45,274 nt of DNA from the NCBI RefSeq assembly GCF_016278715.1, contig NZ_JADQBH010000167.1, positions 1 through 45,274 of the forward strand, given 5' to 3'. The DNA comes from Marinilabilia sp. (GTDB lineage: Bacteria > Bacteroidota > Bacteroidia > Bacteroidales > Marinilabiliaceae). The position numbers and the translations under genes are program-made. Below the pieces are notes generated by a model, which worked only from the letters and a program-made list of their open reading frames with translations, was not told the DNA's origin and ran no database searches. Every line of letters starts with the position of its first letter. Position 1 is the stretch's first letter. This document shows, one piece after another, positions 35,501-43,019 of this stretch.

Positions 35501-35748
35501 AGTGTCGCATCAGCAGGAACTGAAAGTGAGAAATTACCATCAATATCGGTAATTGTACCATAGGTGGTACCTGTTTGTTGTACAGTGGCACCGATAAGAG
35601 GTTCCCCTTGCTCATCAATGATTTTACCCGTTACTGTTATATTATCTGCCTGCAGTATTGCAGCCTGCTCGGGGTTGCCGTTCCTTTCTGCGAAAGTGGC
35701 TGTTGAGAAGGCCAGCAATCCTAAAAGGATTAAAAATATATATTTCAT
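32512..35748 (-). CDS. SusC/RagA family TonB-linked outer membrane transporter
   Basis: This 1078-residue outer-membrane transporter has a signal peptide (MKYIFLILLGLLAFSTATFA). A CarboxypepD-reg-like domain follows (about 38-115: VTGKIIDEQGEPLIGATVQQTG, DIDGNFSLSV). The TonB-box-like/plug region is DQVVVVGYGTQRKADLTGSVAVVDTEEM and VRVRGIGTFGNSNPLYVVDGVPMG. The rest is the beta-barrel, ending in an aromatic residue (GVNLSF). It takes up glycan oligomers in a TonB-ExbBD-dependent way with the SusD lid. Length is typical (about 1000-1100). It is preceded by a surface lipoprotein rather than being the first PUL gene. Confidence 0.96.
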   Translation of the reverse strand: MKYIFLILLGLLAFSTATFAERNGNPEQAAILQADNITVTGKIIDEQGEPLIGATVQQTGTTYGTITDIDGNFSLSVPADATLKISFIGFESTEVSVDGTTNLGTITLASDVRQLDQVVVVGYGTQRKADLTGSVAVVDTEEMKKVSKSNISTMLQGKVAGVRITSDGQPGADPSVRVRGIGTFGNSNPLYVVDGVPMGTTIRDFSPNDIESLQVLKDASAAAIYGSRAANGVIIITTKQGKKDQPLRIDYSGYYGIDQVEDGVYEVMDSKQYGEYVTMAYGNSGMDVPAGYDPNSSKYIDPNVVNTDWQDEAFKTGIRQNHNVNFSGGGANNTYNVALDYYTQEGTIEGAGPNFERYTARANNTMSVKFLEVKTSLVYSHSNQDNMALSNANEYVEGLYGQQFPVMASALITPPTIKAYDKSTWVLDDKLSAASQYRYDSFGYGTYYDDVHGDLRVTNVLLTNGLLERNSVVDRFVASGSAKVDLIDMVGRQSDNHKFNYNLNVSYSKTTAKDFTFVPAFIQSTTNYLSKSNEVLTQGYRSYSASLIENYINYDASFGRHEINTVLGQTFERNTEHTLTGIGNNMPEPYFLQVGNAADTQASTYEREDLLASYIGRVNYNFDGKYLISLTGRRDGSSRLSVDRSEFFKSASAGWRIERENFFPVDESIINMFKVRGSYGELGNDTNLGPYEYATTMQRGDYTYSFANNKVTGSAVSYYVNPTLRWEKKKTIDVGLDLAMFNNKMQFTFDWYKSTSEDLHYDVRVPFSAGVTNEFVKMNAATMENSGLEFLVSYRNRQHAVKYEITANASTLKNKVTNLGVSGESRIDGYTRTEVGREVGEFFGYAYDGIYQSQAEIDNYTNSEGQLVNRPDAKPGDVIYADIASEDGTIDENGNPVPDGKITDADRKILGSGLPDVNFGLDARVEWKGFDLSISTFGAAGFKAVDFVDMTLRGSYRTLNKSVDLLNAWTPDNTNTDVPRVAYTPEGSVTNDMFSERFIQDATYLKISNVTLGYNFPDRWFNGYISNVRVYATGQNLATITKYKGYNVDFAGGTFTPGYNYASYPTPRTVMFGVNLSF

Positions 35749-35773
35749 AGTTTAATGTCTTTTGTGTTGTTGA

Positions 35774-37480
35774 TTATTCAGTAAATACGATATATGCTCC
35801 TTCTAATACAAACGCAGTGTTCAGGTCGGAACTATCTACGATTATTCCTTCATAACTTTGGAAATGTGTTTCACCGGTGGCATAAGTAACATCGTAACGA
35901 ATATCTGCCGTGTCGTCACCATTATTAGTAATTGTGATGACAACTTCAGAGCCATTGAGGTTTGAAGCAAACGTTTCAAAATTCCAGTCGCTTGAAACAG
36001 CAAGATTTGGATTATTGTCATAGCCTGTGCCCCATCCGAAGTGATCCATTCGAACTACAGCATATTCAGTCAGATCGGCTTTTCGCAGAATTGTTGAAGG
36101 ACTGTTATAGTTGTTTGCCTCGTTGGAGTAGCAATACATTGTGAATGTTTTGCTTTCACCGGCTGGTACTGCGTAGTCAGCTGAAAATTCTGTCCACCAG
36201 GCAGTCGAAAAGTCGTTGGCACCCACCTGACCTACACCCTCAATCAGGGTTAGAGGAACATCTGCCGTTACTGTACTCATTGCCCCTTCATAAGAAACAA
36301 CGGCATTCTGAGCTCCGGCAGCAGGCTGAATTTCACTGAACTGGAGAGCGGAGTGTTCCAGTGTACTTGTGGTTCCATCAGAATAGGTCGCTGTAACAAC
36401 CATTCCCTGAGGATCAAAAATAATTGGGTTACTACCGTAGTAATAATAGGTGGTAATATCTGGCTGGGAAGTAATCTCCAGGCTTGAAACGGAGTTGGTT
36501 ACTTCCAGAGTGTAATAGGTTGATACTGCTTTAGTGTATTCGCCTTGTTTGGTTTTGTTATACGCCAAAATGACGGTCTTTTCACCAAGGGTTGTCATAT
36601 CAGGAATCACGCTGAATGAAATATCTGCCGTATCAACCTGTTCAGAAGAGCCGTCAGCGAAAGTGACGGTGGCTATTCCGTTACCCCAGAAATCTTCATT
36701 TCCTATTTCCACAAAATCAGGAGTCCCGTCAATTGCGATTGAGGTAGGTTGCACATCTTCTACAACAGTTATCTCGGATGGTAAAAGGTATGCCCGTTCC
36801 ATCTCCATATAGCTGGCGTCTGAAATTAAGAAAGCCACAATATCTTCAGTTGCAGAAACAGGTTGTTGATATGTCAGAACCAATTCTGTACCATTTGTTC
36901 CAACGGCCGTAGCTGTTACAAATGCATTTCCGGTAACAGAGTGGTCGATTTCAATAGTTACTTGAGCTCCGTCCATGGTAGCCCTAAAGTCATTCCAAAT
37001 ATCTTCATCACCGTCGGTATCGGGATAGTTATGGGATACCAGACCGAGATCAAAGTCATCATTGCCCCAACCATACGCATCTGAGCGAAGGACAAAATAT
37101 TCTGCATAATTGTCTGCATCGCGATCCGCGACATTGGCCACGGCAAGATTCCAGTTATTCCAGTTGTTTGCACTTCCTCCGTTGTGGTTAACAAACTCCA
37201 ATACCAATTTCTTGTTTGCAGGGATGGTGAAGTAATCAGAGAATGCAGTGAACCAGGCAGAACTATAATCCTCTGCACCGACAGCGGCTGTTGCAATGTC
37301 AATGTAGGTGGTATCACCTGTGTCCACACTTGCTTTAGCCGCAGCAATTGAGTCGATCTCGCTCTGTAAATCTGCGGGCGCATCAATTGTGTAAGTATCC
37401 AGCTCTTCGCATCCGACTAAGGCAAATATTGCCAAAATGGAGGCGAATAAAGCGCGCTTCATCAGTTTTGTTGTTTTCAT
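35774..37480 (-). CDS. PUL surface lipoprotein: duplicated binding-like module flanking two Ig-like domains
   Basis: This 568-residue lipoprotein from ATG 37480 (an in-frame ATG at 37510 adds 10 residues) has signal MKTTKLMKRALFASILAIFA and lipobox LVGC. I read four segments. Module A (about residues 67-235) begins VGAEDYSSAWFTAFSDYFTIP and has EYFVLRSDAYGWG. Two Ig-like domains (about 245-327 and 331-413) share the TVTFADGSS / VTATYSDGTTS strand pattern of bacterial Ig group 3. Module B (about 419-568) begins VGANDFSTAWWTEFSADYAVP and has EYAVVRMDHFGWG, mirroring module A. The context (first gene before susC/susD/GH43) suggests surface glycan binding. No catalytic residues were recognised. 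Carbohydrate binding is inference. Confidence 0.8.
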   Translation of the reverse strand: MKTTKLMKRALFASILAIFALVGCEELDTYTIDAPADLQSEIDSIAAAKASVDTGDTTYIDIATAAVGAEDYSSAWFTAFSDYFTIPANKKLVLEFVNHNGGSANNWNNWNLAVANVADRDADNYAEYFVLRSDAYGWGNDDFDLGLVSHNYPDTDGDEDIWNDFRATMDGAQVTIEIDHSVTGNAFVTATAVGTNGTELVLTYQQPVSATEDIVAFLISDASYMEMERAYLLPSEITVVEDVQPTSIAIDGTPDFVEIGNEDFWGNGIATVTFADGSSEQVDTADISFSVIPDMTTLGEKTVILAYNKTKQGEYTKAVSTYYTLEVTNSVSSLEITSQPDITTYYYYGSNPIIFDPQGMVVTATYSDGTTSTLEHSALQFSEIQPAAGAQNAVVSYEGAMSTVTADVPLTLIEGVGQVGANDFSTAWWTEFSADYAVPAGESKTFTMYCYSNEANNYNSPSTILRKADLTEYAVVRMDHFGWGTGYDNNPNLAVSSDWNFETFASNLNGSEVVITITNNGDDTADIRYDVTYATGETHFQSYEGIIVDSSDLNTAFVLEGAYIVFTE

Positions 37481-38322
37481 AAATTTAGATTTAATTTTTA
37501 TTGATTTCATCCTTCTCAGTTGTTAGTCTTGTTTCCCGGGCTTAATTCAGGCACTGTACCGGAAAATCAGTTGTTAATCAAGGGTTTTTAGCCGGATTCT
37601 GGCGAAACCTCTTATAATGAGTTTCAACAACATTATATTCGTTATTTTCATAGTTTTTGAGTTTATGACGGGCTGCAGATTTTGTCTGAAATTAATACTG
37701 CTAAATTAAGGTGATGTCTTTTGGTTGAGGTGGATTAATGGTTTTGTGTGGTGGAGTTTGGTGTAAAATGTGAAATAAGTTTAAAAAATCACTAATTATT
37801 GAAAGCAATTGTAAACCAGATAGATAGTGGTGATTGTTGTAGCCTTGAAACATTTATCCCCCCCACAGGAATCAAATATCCTCTTAATAAAGCTTCAATG
37901 TCTCTTAAAAAACGTCAATTGACGGAGTTTTGTTATGGTGGGAATAATTCCTGCGGGCTTTTTATTTAGATTCAAATGGTTAAACCAGGCGGCCTAAGCG
38001 GGGCGTGTGTTGATTGGAGAGATAAAAATTATTTTGTCGGTAGTATGCTGTAGGGATTCCTGTCACTGATATATCCAAAAAATTAACAAAACCTTAATAA
38101 ATAGCATATTGATAGAACGGATTGATGCCTGAGGTTTCAATAAAAATGGTATCTCCAAGGGTGTTGTTGAGTATCGACCAGGTGGTTTTGTGGAGCCGCT
38201 GTCTGCAATCAATAGCATATTGGGATCTTTTTTTGTCGCCGATAATAGAAGGAAAATAAAATGAGGGAAACAGTCAGGAGCTAACAGCTGCCTGCCACGA
38301 GCTCGCAGCTAACAGTTAACTC
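37481..38322. other. Intergenic region, 842 bp, upstream of the PUL
   Basis: No gene was recognised on either strand. It should hold the PUL promoter, reading leftward, but no exact TAnnTTTG match was found near the start. Notable items are a perfect 12-bp palindrome CGTCAATTGACG at 37913-37924 and an extended inverted repeat at 38276-38324 that runs into the RDD stop codon. The rest is A+T-rich. Confidence 0.6.
37913..37924. promoter_or_regulatory. Perfect 12-bp palindrome, possible operator
   Basis: CGTCAATTGACG is self-complementary over 12 bp. It lies about 430 bp upstream of the first PUL gene. It may be a dimeric-regulator site, but nothing ties it to a particular protein. Confidence 0.3.
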
Positions 38323-38324
38323 CT
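38276..38324 (-). repeat. Inverted repeat at the RDD gene end (stem-loop with GTTAGCTGC/GCAGCTGTTAGCTCC)
   Basis: On the minus strand, AGGAGTTAAC pairs with GTTAGCTCCT (10 bp, one G-T) and inside it AGCTGC pairs with GCAGCT, leaving a TGTT bulge and a 13-nt loop. It overlaps the RDD stop codon (38323-38325). There is no T run, so a classic terminator is not supported; it may stabilise or end the RDD mRNA, or be a copy of a dispersed repeat. Confidence 0.6.
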
Positions 38325-39042
38325 AACCCCTGTGACATGCATTGTAATCCTTCACCATACTTCTCAGATACTCAATGTCCGATTGTTTTGCAGTCGTATT
38401 GGTCTTTTTTTCGATAGCTTCGCGTGTGTTGGAAAGTAATTGAATGTAGGTGTCGGGGCGGTTGTTTCCGGTGGTGGTCTGGATGACTTCCTGGATAAGC
38501 TGAACATCCTGATCGGTGAGTATTTCAGCTTCAGGATATCGCGGTTCATAATTTTCCTCCACTTCGGTCCACAACGTTTGCTGAAATGTATGTTTGCGGG
38601 AAGTTTTCAGGATGGTGGTTCCAGCTGCAAAATCCCCAAGGCGCTGCCCTTTTCCATTGACAATGATAAAGATGGTGGCAAGCGCTCCGGAGGTGAGGCC
38701 TACATCGAATAACCGGAAAATCCAGCGGACAAAACAACTTCCGGGTGTTAGTTGGGAACCGTCGGCTTTAAAAACTTTAATGTTCATCATTTTTTTACCA
38801 GGACTCTGGCCCTGAAATAGAAGTTCAAACAGGAAATGGTAAAAAGGCAGAGGGAGAAAAAGCAGGAAGAGCATTATTTCAGCATCCATTTGAAGCCAGG
38901 CAACGAAGATCAGCATAATGGCTAATGCGTAAACCCCCATTATTAATATATCCAGTAACCAGGCAAGAATTCGGTCGGCTATACTGGCAACGGGAAATTC
39001 CAGCGATACATTTTGGGTGGTGTTTAAATGAAGTGTTTCCAT
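38323..39042 (-). CDS. RDD family membrane protein
   Basis: This 239-residue protein has an RDD domain (about 1-135). SIADRILAWLLDILIMGVYALAIMLIF gives the Arg/Asp pair and first helix. A second helix and FQGQSPGKKMMNIKV, the conserved post-helix motif, follow, and a third helix ends near GKGQRLGDFAAGTTI. A soluble C-terminal extension of about 80 residues (IQEVIQTTTGNNRPDTYIQLLS) is predicted helical. The ATG at 39042 (METLHLN) is chosen over an in-frame upstream ATG at 39102, since a -7-like box lies at 39077-39084. The gene is divergent from the SpoIIM-MoxR-DUF58 run. Function unknown; RDD proteins are often linked to such clusters. Confidence 0.85.
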   Translation of the reverse strand: METLHLNTTQNVSLEFPVASIADRILAWLLDILIMGVYALAIMLIFVAWLQMDAEIMLFLLFLPLPFYHFLFELLFQGQSPGKKMMNIKVFKADGSQLTPGSCFVRWIFRLFDVGLTSGALATIFIIVNGKGQRLGDFAAGTTILKTSRKHTFQQTLWTEVEENYEPRYPEAEILTDQDVQLIQEVIQTTTGNNRPDTYIQLLSNTREAIEKKTNTTAKQSDIEYLRSMVKDYNACHRG

Positions 39043-39076
39043 AAGGAAATTGGGCAAAGTTAGTTCAACGAGTAAG

Positions 39077-39084
39077 CAAATATA
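39077..39084 (-). promoter_or_regulatory. Putative -7 box of the RDD gene
   Basis: On the minus strand this reads TATATTTG, an exact TAnnTTTG match, 35 nt before the ATG at 39042. It argues against the longer 39102 start. Confidence 0.5.
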
Positions 39085-39253
39085 ATAATTTTCGCGGCTC
39101 AACAGTTTTTCTTTTCGGAATCAGTTGTTTTATTGTTTTTTATCATTAGGTTCTTTTTGTATTATTTCAGTTTCCCGTCAAAAAGCCATAACGAATGAGC
39201 GCTTACTTGTAAATTTTTAATTATTTTGGGCACGATTTTAATAAAAACCCTGT

Positions 39254-40246
39254 GTGAGAGAAGTAACCTTTATAAACCGAAACCGAAAACGCTGGCAGGA
39301 CTTTGAGAATAGAATCACTGATCCGCGGCATATGCAACCCGATGAACTGGCTGATCACTACATTCAGCTCACGGATGATCTTTCCTATGCGCGTACCTTC
39401 TACCCCCGGTCGTCGGTGGTTCAGTATCTCAATTCCCTTAGCAGTAAAGCCTACCATCTGATATATCAGAACAAAAGAGAGAAATCTTCCCGTCTCAGCA
39501 CCTTTTGGACCCGCGAATTACCAATCGATTTGTACGACGCACGATATAGTTTTCTGTTATCTCTTGTAATTTTTGTGGTGTCCATGCTGATTGGTATGGC
39601 ATCCGCACTTGAAAACGATGATTTTGCACGCCTGGTGATGGGCGATGAGTACATAAACAGAACCCTGGATAATATTGAGCGGGGAGATCCTTTGGCTATT
39701 TATGGGTCGATGGAGGAGGTGCCGATGTTTTTGATGATTACAGGCAACAATATTTTTGTCTCTTTTGTGGTCTTTCTTTTTGGATTGCTCACTCCGCTGG
39801 GAACAGCCTTTCATTTATTTCGCAATGGTCTCATGGTGGGGGTATTTCAAACATTCTTTTTTCAGCATTCCCTTCTTTCCGTATCTTCTCTGGGCATTTA
39901 TTTGCATGGTACACTAGAACTTTCAGCGATAGTTCTTGCGGGGGGTGCAGGAATAGTGCTGGGCAGAAGTATGCTTTTTCCGGGCACACTTCCCCGAAAG
40001 ACTGCTTTTGTTAACGGGGTGAAGAAAGGCACGAAAATCATGCTGGGTCTGGTGCCGTTTTTTATTATAGCGGGCTTTATTGAGAGTTTCGTGACCCGTT
40101 ATTACAATGAAATGTCGATGTTTGTTAATTTGTTGATTATCAGCTTGTCATTGGCTATTATTTTAGGCTACTTTGTCTATTATCCCTTTTATATTCATAA
40201 ACAATTAACCCAAAAAAATTTGAACGATGAACAATTCCGAAATTGA
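39254..40246 (+). CDS. SpoIIM-like (stage II sporulation protein M family, DUF95) membrane protein
   Basis: This 330-residue polytopic membrane protein starts at GTG 39254 (MREVTFINRNRKRWQDFEN), the family-typical first residues. A soluble N-terminal region (about 1-95) is followed by five or six hydrophobic segments. The conserved features include NNIFVSFVVFLFGLLTPLGTAFHLFRNGLMVGVF and the HGTLELSAIVLAGGAGIVLGRSMLFPG block (HGxxE motif), typical of SpoIIM/DUF95. The organism need not sporulate; the family is widespread in Bacteroidota. It overlaps the next gene by 20 nt. Its function there is unknown, and a partnership with RDD, MoxR and DUF58 proteins is a recurring neighbourhood. Confidence 0.88.
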   Translation: MREVTFINRNRKRWQDFENRITDPRHMQPDELADHYIQLTDDLSYARTFYPRSSVVQYLNSLSSKAYHLIYQNKREKSSRLSTFWTRELPIDLYDARYSFLLSLVIFVVSMLIGMASALENDDFARLVMGDEYINRTLDNIERGDPLAIYGSMEEVPMFLMITGNNIFVSFVVFLFGLLTPLGTAFHLFRNGLMVGVFQTFFFQHSLLSVSSLGIYLHGTLELSAIVLAGGAGIVLGRSMLFPGTLPRKTAFVNGVKKGTKIMLGLVPFFIIAGFIESFVTRYYNEMSMFVNLLIISLSLAIILGYFVYYPFYIHKQLTQKNLNDEQFRN

Positions 40247-41087
40247 ATTGGTGAAATACCGCGATTTTAGTGATGTTTTTAATGGCTCCTTTGCTTTTAT
40301 TTCGCAGGAGATGAAACAGTTATTTCGCGTTATTGGCATATATGCCGGTGTGCCGGTTATTGTTTCCGTGATTTTAAGCGCCCTTTATGCGCAGGATACG
40401 ATGGCCACAGTTATGGAAATAATGAATGGCGGAAATACTGCCGGGCCGGATCCGGTGTTGATATTTTTGACCTTCTTGGTGAGTTTTGTTGCTCAGGTGT
40501 TTATTGGTGGTTTGGTGCCTGCATATCTGGGCGAGTACGAGGATAAAGGCCGTAATGGTTTTACAGCAGCCGATGTATGGAACCGTTTTGCCCGTCATTT
40601 TTGGGCTATTGTCGGATATAGTCTTCTGGCAGCGCTTTTGCTTATGTTGGGCTTTGTGTTCCTGATTATTCCGGGTATTTATCTTTCTGTTCCTTTTTCT
40701 TTTATTCTTTATGTAAAAGTGATTGAGAATAAGGATTTGGGTGATACCCTCAGTCGTTGTTTTCAATTGGTTAAAAACCGGTGGTGGGCTACTTTCGGGA
40801 TCATTATTCTAGCTTACCTGATTATGGGAATTGTAGGCTGGTTATTTTCTCTTCCTTCGATGATAGTTGGTGGAATTGAAGGGTATATGGTGGCCTCAGG
40901 AGCAAAAGAAGCCATGGAGGGCGGTTCGTTGGCCATTGTTCTTAGTACCATTTTTGCCGGACTGGGACAATATCTTTTGTACCCTGTTCTTTATGTCATT
41001 ATTGCATTCCAATATTATACACTCCGGGAACAAAAAGACCGGTCAGGTTTGATGGATCGGATTTCATCTATAACAGGAGAGGAATAA
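40227..41087 (+). CDS. Polytopic membrane protein of the SpoIIM-MoxR cluster, family not named
   Basis: This 286-residue protein has about five hydrophobic stretches (near residues 37-55, 78-98, 125-155, 185-208 and 240-262). It opens MNNSEIELVKYRDFSDVFNGSFAFISQEMKQLFRVI and has RHFWAIVGYSLLAALLLMLGFVFLIIPGIYLSVPFSF with an IPGIY-type kink. DTLSRCFQLVKNRWW follows. I do not recognise a named family. It overlaps the SpoIIM-like gene by 20 nt at its start and ends in a TAATG overlap with the DUF4129 gene, so it is translationally coupled on both sides and probably belongs to the same membrane complex. Confidence 0.8.
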   Translation: MNNSEIELVKYRDFSDVFNGSFAFISQEMKQLFRVIGIYAGVPVIVSVILSALYAQDTMATVMEIMNGGNTAGPDPVLIFLTFLVSFVAQVFIGGLVPAYLGEYEDKGRNGFTAADVWNRFARHFWAIVGYSLLAALLLMLGFVFLIIPGIYLSVPFSFILYVKVIENKDLGDTLSRCFQLVKNRWWATFGIIILAYLIMGIVGWLFSLPSMIVGGIEGYMVASGAKEAMEGGSLAIVLSTIFAGLGQYLLYPVLYVIIAFQYYTLREQKDRSGLMDRISSITGEE

Positions 41088-41818
41088 TGCCGAGATTTCT
41101 ACTGCTCTTATTCATTTGTTTATTTGTTGGTTCGGATTTTTACTCCGGGGCACAGATGTCGGCTGATTCTATTTCTGTGGATGAAGTTGAAGTATGGGAC
41201 CAGGGGGCGGTGAATTACCGAACTCCGCCTTACGAGCAAATTGAGCAGTGGAAAACCGATCCTGATTATCTTTATGACCGGGCTGATGGCCCCGGTTTTT
41301 GGAATTATCTTCTGACACGGATTTTTTATTGGTTGGGCTCGTTTGTGGGAAACCGTCCCTGGTTTTTTTACGTGATTCTGGCCTTTGCAGGGCTCTTGGT
41401 ACTTTATCTTCTTTTGCGGTTATTGGATGTTCCCGTAGCCGGATTGTTTGTTATTTCGCATCAAAGAACCGAATCACGCCTCCGATTTACTGATGATGCA
41501 CATGATTATACTACCCCAAAACTACTGGAAATGCTTCAGATGTTTCGAAACAATAAGGCATGGAGAGAGGCGGTCAGGATGATGTTTCTGCTATATCTGA
41601 GAGAACTGGATGGTAAAGGTGAGATAGCCATCAAACCATTTAAAACCAATCAGGAATATTACCGGGAAATTTCTGACACTAAGATTAAAGAAGACTTCCG
41701 AAAACGGAAACGACTTTTTGATGTGGTATGGTATGGTCACGTAGACCTGGACGTCAATCAGTTTAAGCAGGTTGAAAGGCTTTTCAACAGTCAGAAAGGG
41801 AAGGAGGTACCGGCATGA
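41087..41818 (+). CDS. DUF4129 domain membrane protein
   Basis: This 243-residue protein has an N-terminal signal-like segment (about 3-22), an extracytoplasmic stretch, one membrane helix (about 90-112, WFFYVILAFAGLLVLYLLLRLL), then a cytoplasmic DUF4129 domain (about 130-243) with MMFLLYLRELDGKGEIAIKPFKTNQEYYREI. In other bacteria DUF4129 is found with transglutaminase/DUF58/MoxR genes, as here with MoxR and DUF58. The start shares the A of the previous stop (TAATG), and the end overlaps the next gene by ATGA. Function unknown. Confidence 0.85.
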   Translation: MPRFLLLLFICLFVGSDFYSGAQMSADSISVDEVEVWDQGAVNYRTPPYEQIEQWKTDPDYLYDRADGPGFWNYLLTRIFYWLGSFVGNRPWFFYVILAFAGLLVLYLLLRLLDVPVAGLFVISHQRTESRLRFTDDAHDYTTPKLLEMLQMFRNNKAWREAVRMMFLLYLRELDGKGEIAIKPFKTNQEYYREISDTKIKEDFRKRKRLFDVVWYGHVDLDVNQFKQVERLFNSQKGKEVPA

Positions 41819-43017
41819 GTAAACCCCCAAAGAATCATTCTTTCCTTACATGGATTATTGGATTTTTATTGCTCCTGCTTGTGGTGGCTGCTATCTTTGC
41901 TCCAAGGCCGATTGACTGGAGTTACAGTTTTTCCAAAAACGATAAAATTCCTTTTGGCACCCAACTGGTTTATGAAACTTTACCGGCTCTTTTTCCTGAG
42001 CAGGAAATGGTAACTGCCTGGTTGAATCCTAAATCTTTCTTCGACAATAAAATACCGGTTAATTCCAACTTTATTTTTATCAACGGCCGGATAAAAATGG
42101 AGGATGAGGATGCCCGGGAACTGATTAAAGTTGCTTCGGAAGGAAATCATGTGTTTATTGCTGCCGAGCATGTTTACGGATTGCTGGCAGATACTTTTCA
42201 GCTAGATTTTGAGCCGGAAATAGTTCCCAATGTCGATTTCTTTAACCGCGATTCTGTGGGCTTTCATTTTGCCAACCCCAAACTTAAAAAGCAATTTGGT
42301 TACTGGTATCCACGGTGGATGACCCGGTTTTATATTACGGATTATGACTCAACTCGTACTACCGTGCTGGGGCACGACCACCAGGGGAAAACCAATTTTA
42401 TTAAAGTTAAGCAGGGTAACGGATTCTTTTATTTTAACAGTAATCCGCTGGCCTTCACCAATTATCATTTGCTTTCGCGCAATAACAGTGAATACATTTT
42501 TAAGGCATTGTCGTATCTTCCGGTACAGGCAACTGTTTGGGACGAGCATTACAAGCCCGCCTCCTTTCATCAGGAGGGATTATTCGATTTTGTGCTAAAA
42601 AACAGGTCATTGCGTGTTGCCTGGTATGTTTTGTTTTTCAGTATCCTGATGATGTTTATTTTTGGTGCCCGACGAAAACAAAGGGCTATTCCGGTTTTGA
42701 AAAAGCCTGAAAACACCTCGCTTAGTTTTGTGGCTACCGTTGCAAGGCTCTATTTTAGCCGGCGCGATCATCTGGATATTGCCCGAAAACGATATACCTA
42801 TTTTCAGGAATTCCTTCGAAACCGTTATTATATGGATACCGCCGGGGATGAAAGCAAAGTGATTGCTGAAGTCTCGCGGAAGTCAGGAGTGTCGGAACGT
42901 TCCGTGGCTGCTTTGTATAAGATGGGCAACCGGCTGGAGCATTTGCGACAAATATCCCAGGAAGACCTGGAACAGTTTAACAGACAAATAGAATTTTTTT
43001 ACAATAACTGCCGATAA
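41815..43017 (+). CDS. DUF4350 domain membrane protein
   Basis: This 400-residue protein has an N-terminal membrane helix (about 8-28, FLTWIIGFLLLLLVVAAIFAP), an extracytoplasmic DUF4350 domain resembling a substrate-binding Rossmann-like fold (about 45-225, with FIFINGRIKMEDEDARELIKVASEGNHVFIAAEH), a second helix (about 265-285) and a cytoplasmic tail with a helical region (about 320-400). It overlaps DUF4129 by 4 nt and MoxR starts 2 nt after its stop. Family membership is by pattern; no enzymatic role is known. Confidence 0.85.
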   Translation: MSKPPKNHSFLTWIIGFLLLLLVVAAIFAPRPIDWSYSFSKNDKIPFGTQLVYETLPALFPEQEMVTAWLNPKSFFDNKIPVNSNFIFINGRIKMEDEDARELIKVASEGNHVFIAAEHVYGLLADTFQLDFEPEIVPNVDFFNRDSVGFHFANPKLKKQFGYWYPRWMTRFYITDYDSTRTTVLGHDHQGKTNFIKVKQGNGFFYFNSNPLAFTNYHLLSRNNSEYIFKALSYLPVQATVWDEHYKPASFHQEGLFDFVLKNRSLRVAWYVLFFSILMMFIFGARRKQRAIPVLKKPENTSLSFVATVARLYFSRRDHLDIARKRYTYFQEFLRNRYYMDTAGDESKVIAEVSRKSGVSERSVAALYKMGNRLEHLRQISQEDLEQFNRQIEFFYNNCR

Positions 43018-43019
43018 TT

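Noticed and set aside
37481..38322. Possible CRISPR array or small RNA upstream of the PUL
   Set aside because: No direct repeats at regular spacing were found; only one palindrome and one stem-loop are visible.
39043..39102. Longer RDD protein starting at 39102
   Set aside because: The extra 20 residues include the -7-like TATATTTG at 39077-39084, which would lie inside the coding region; METLHLN at 39042 is the better start.
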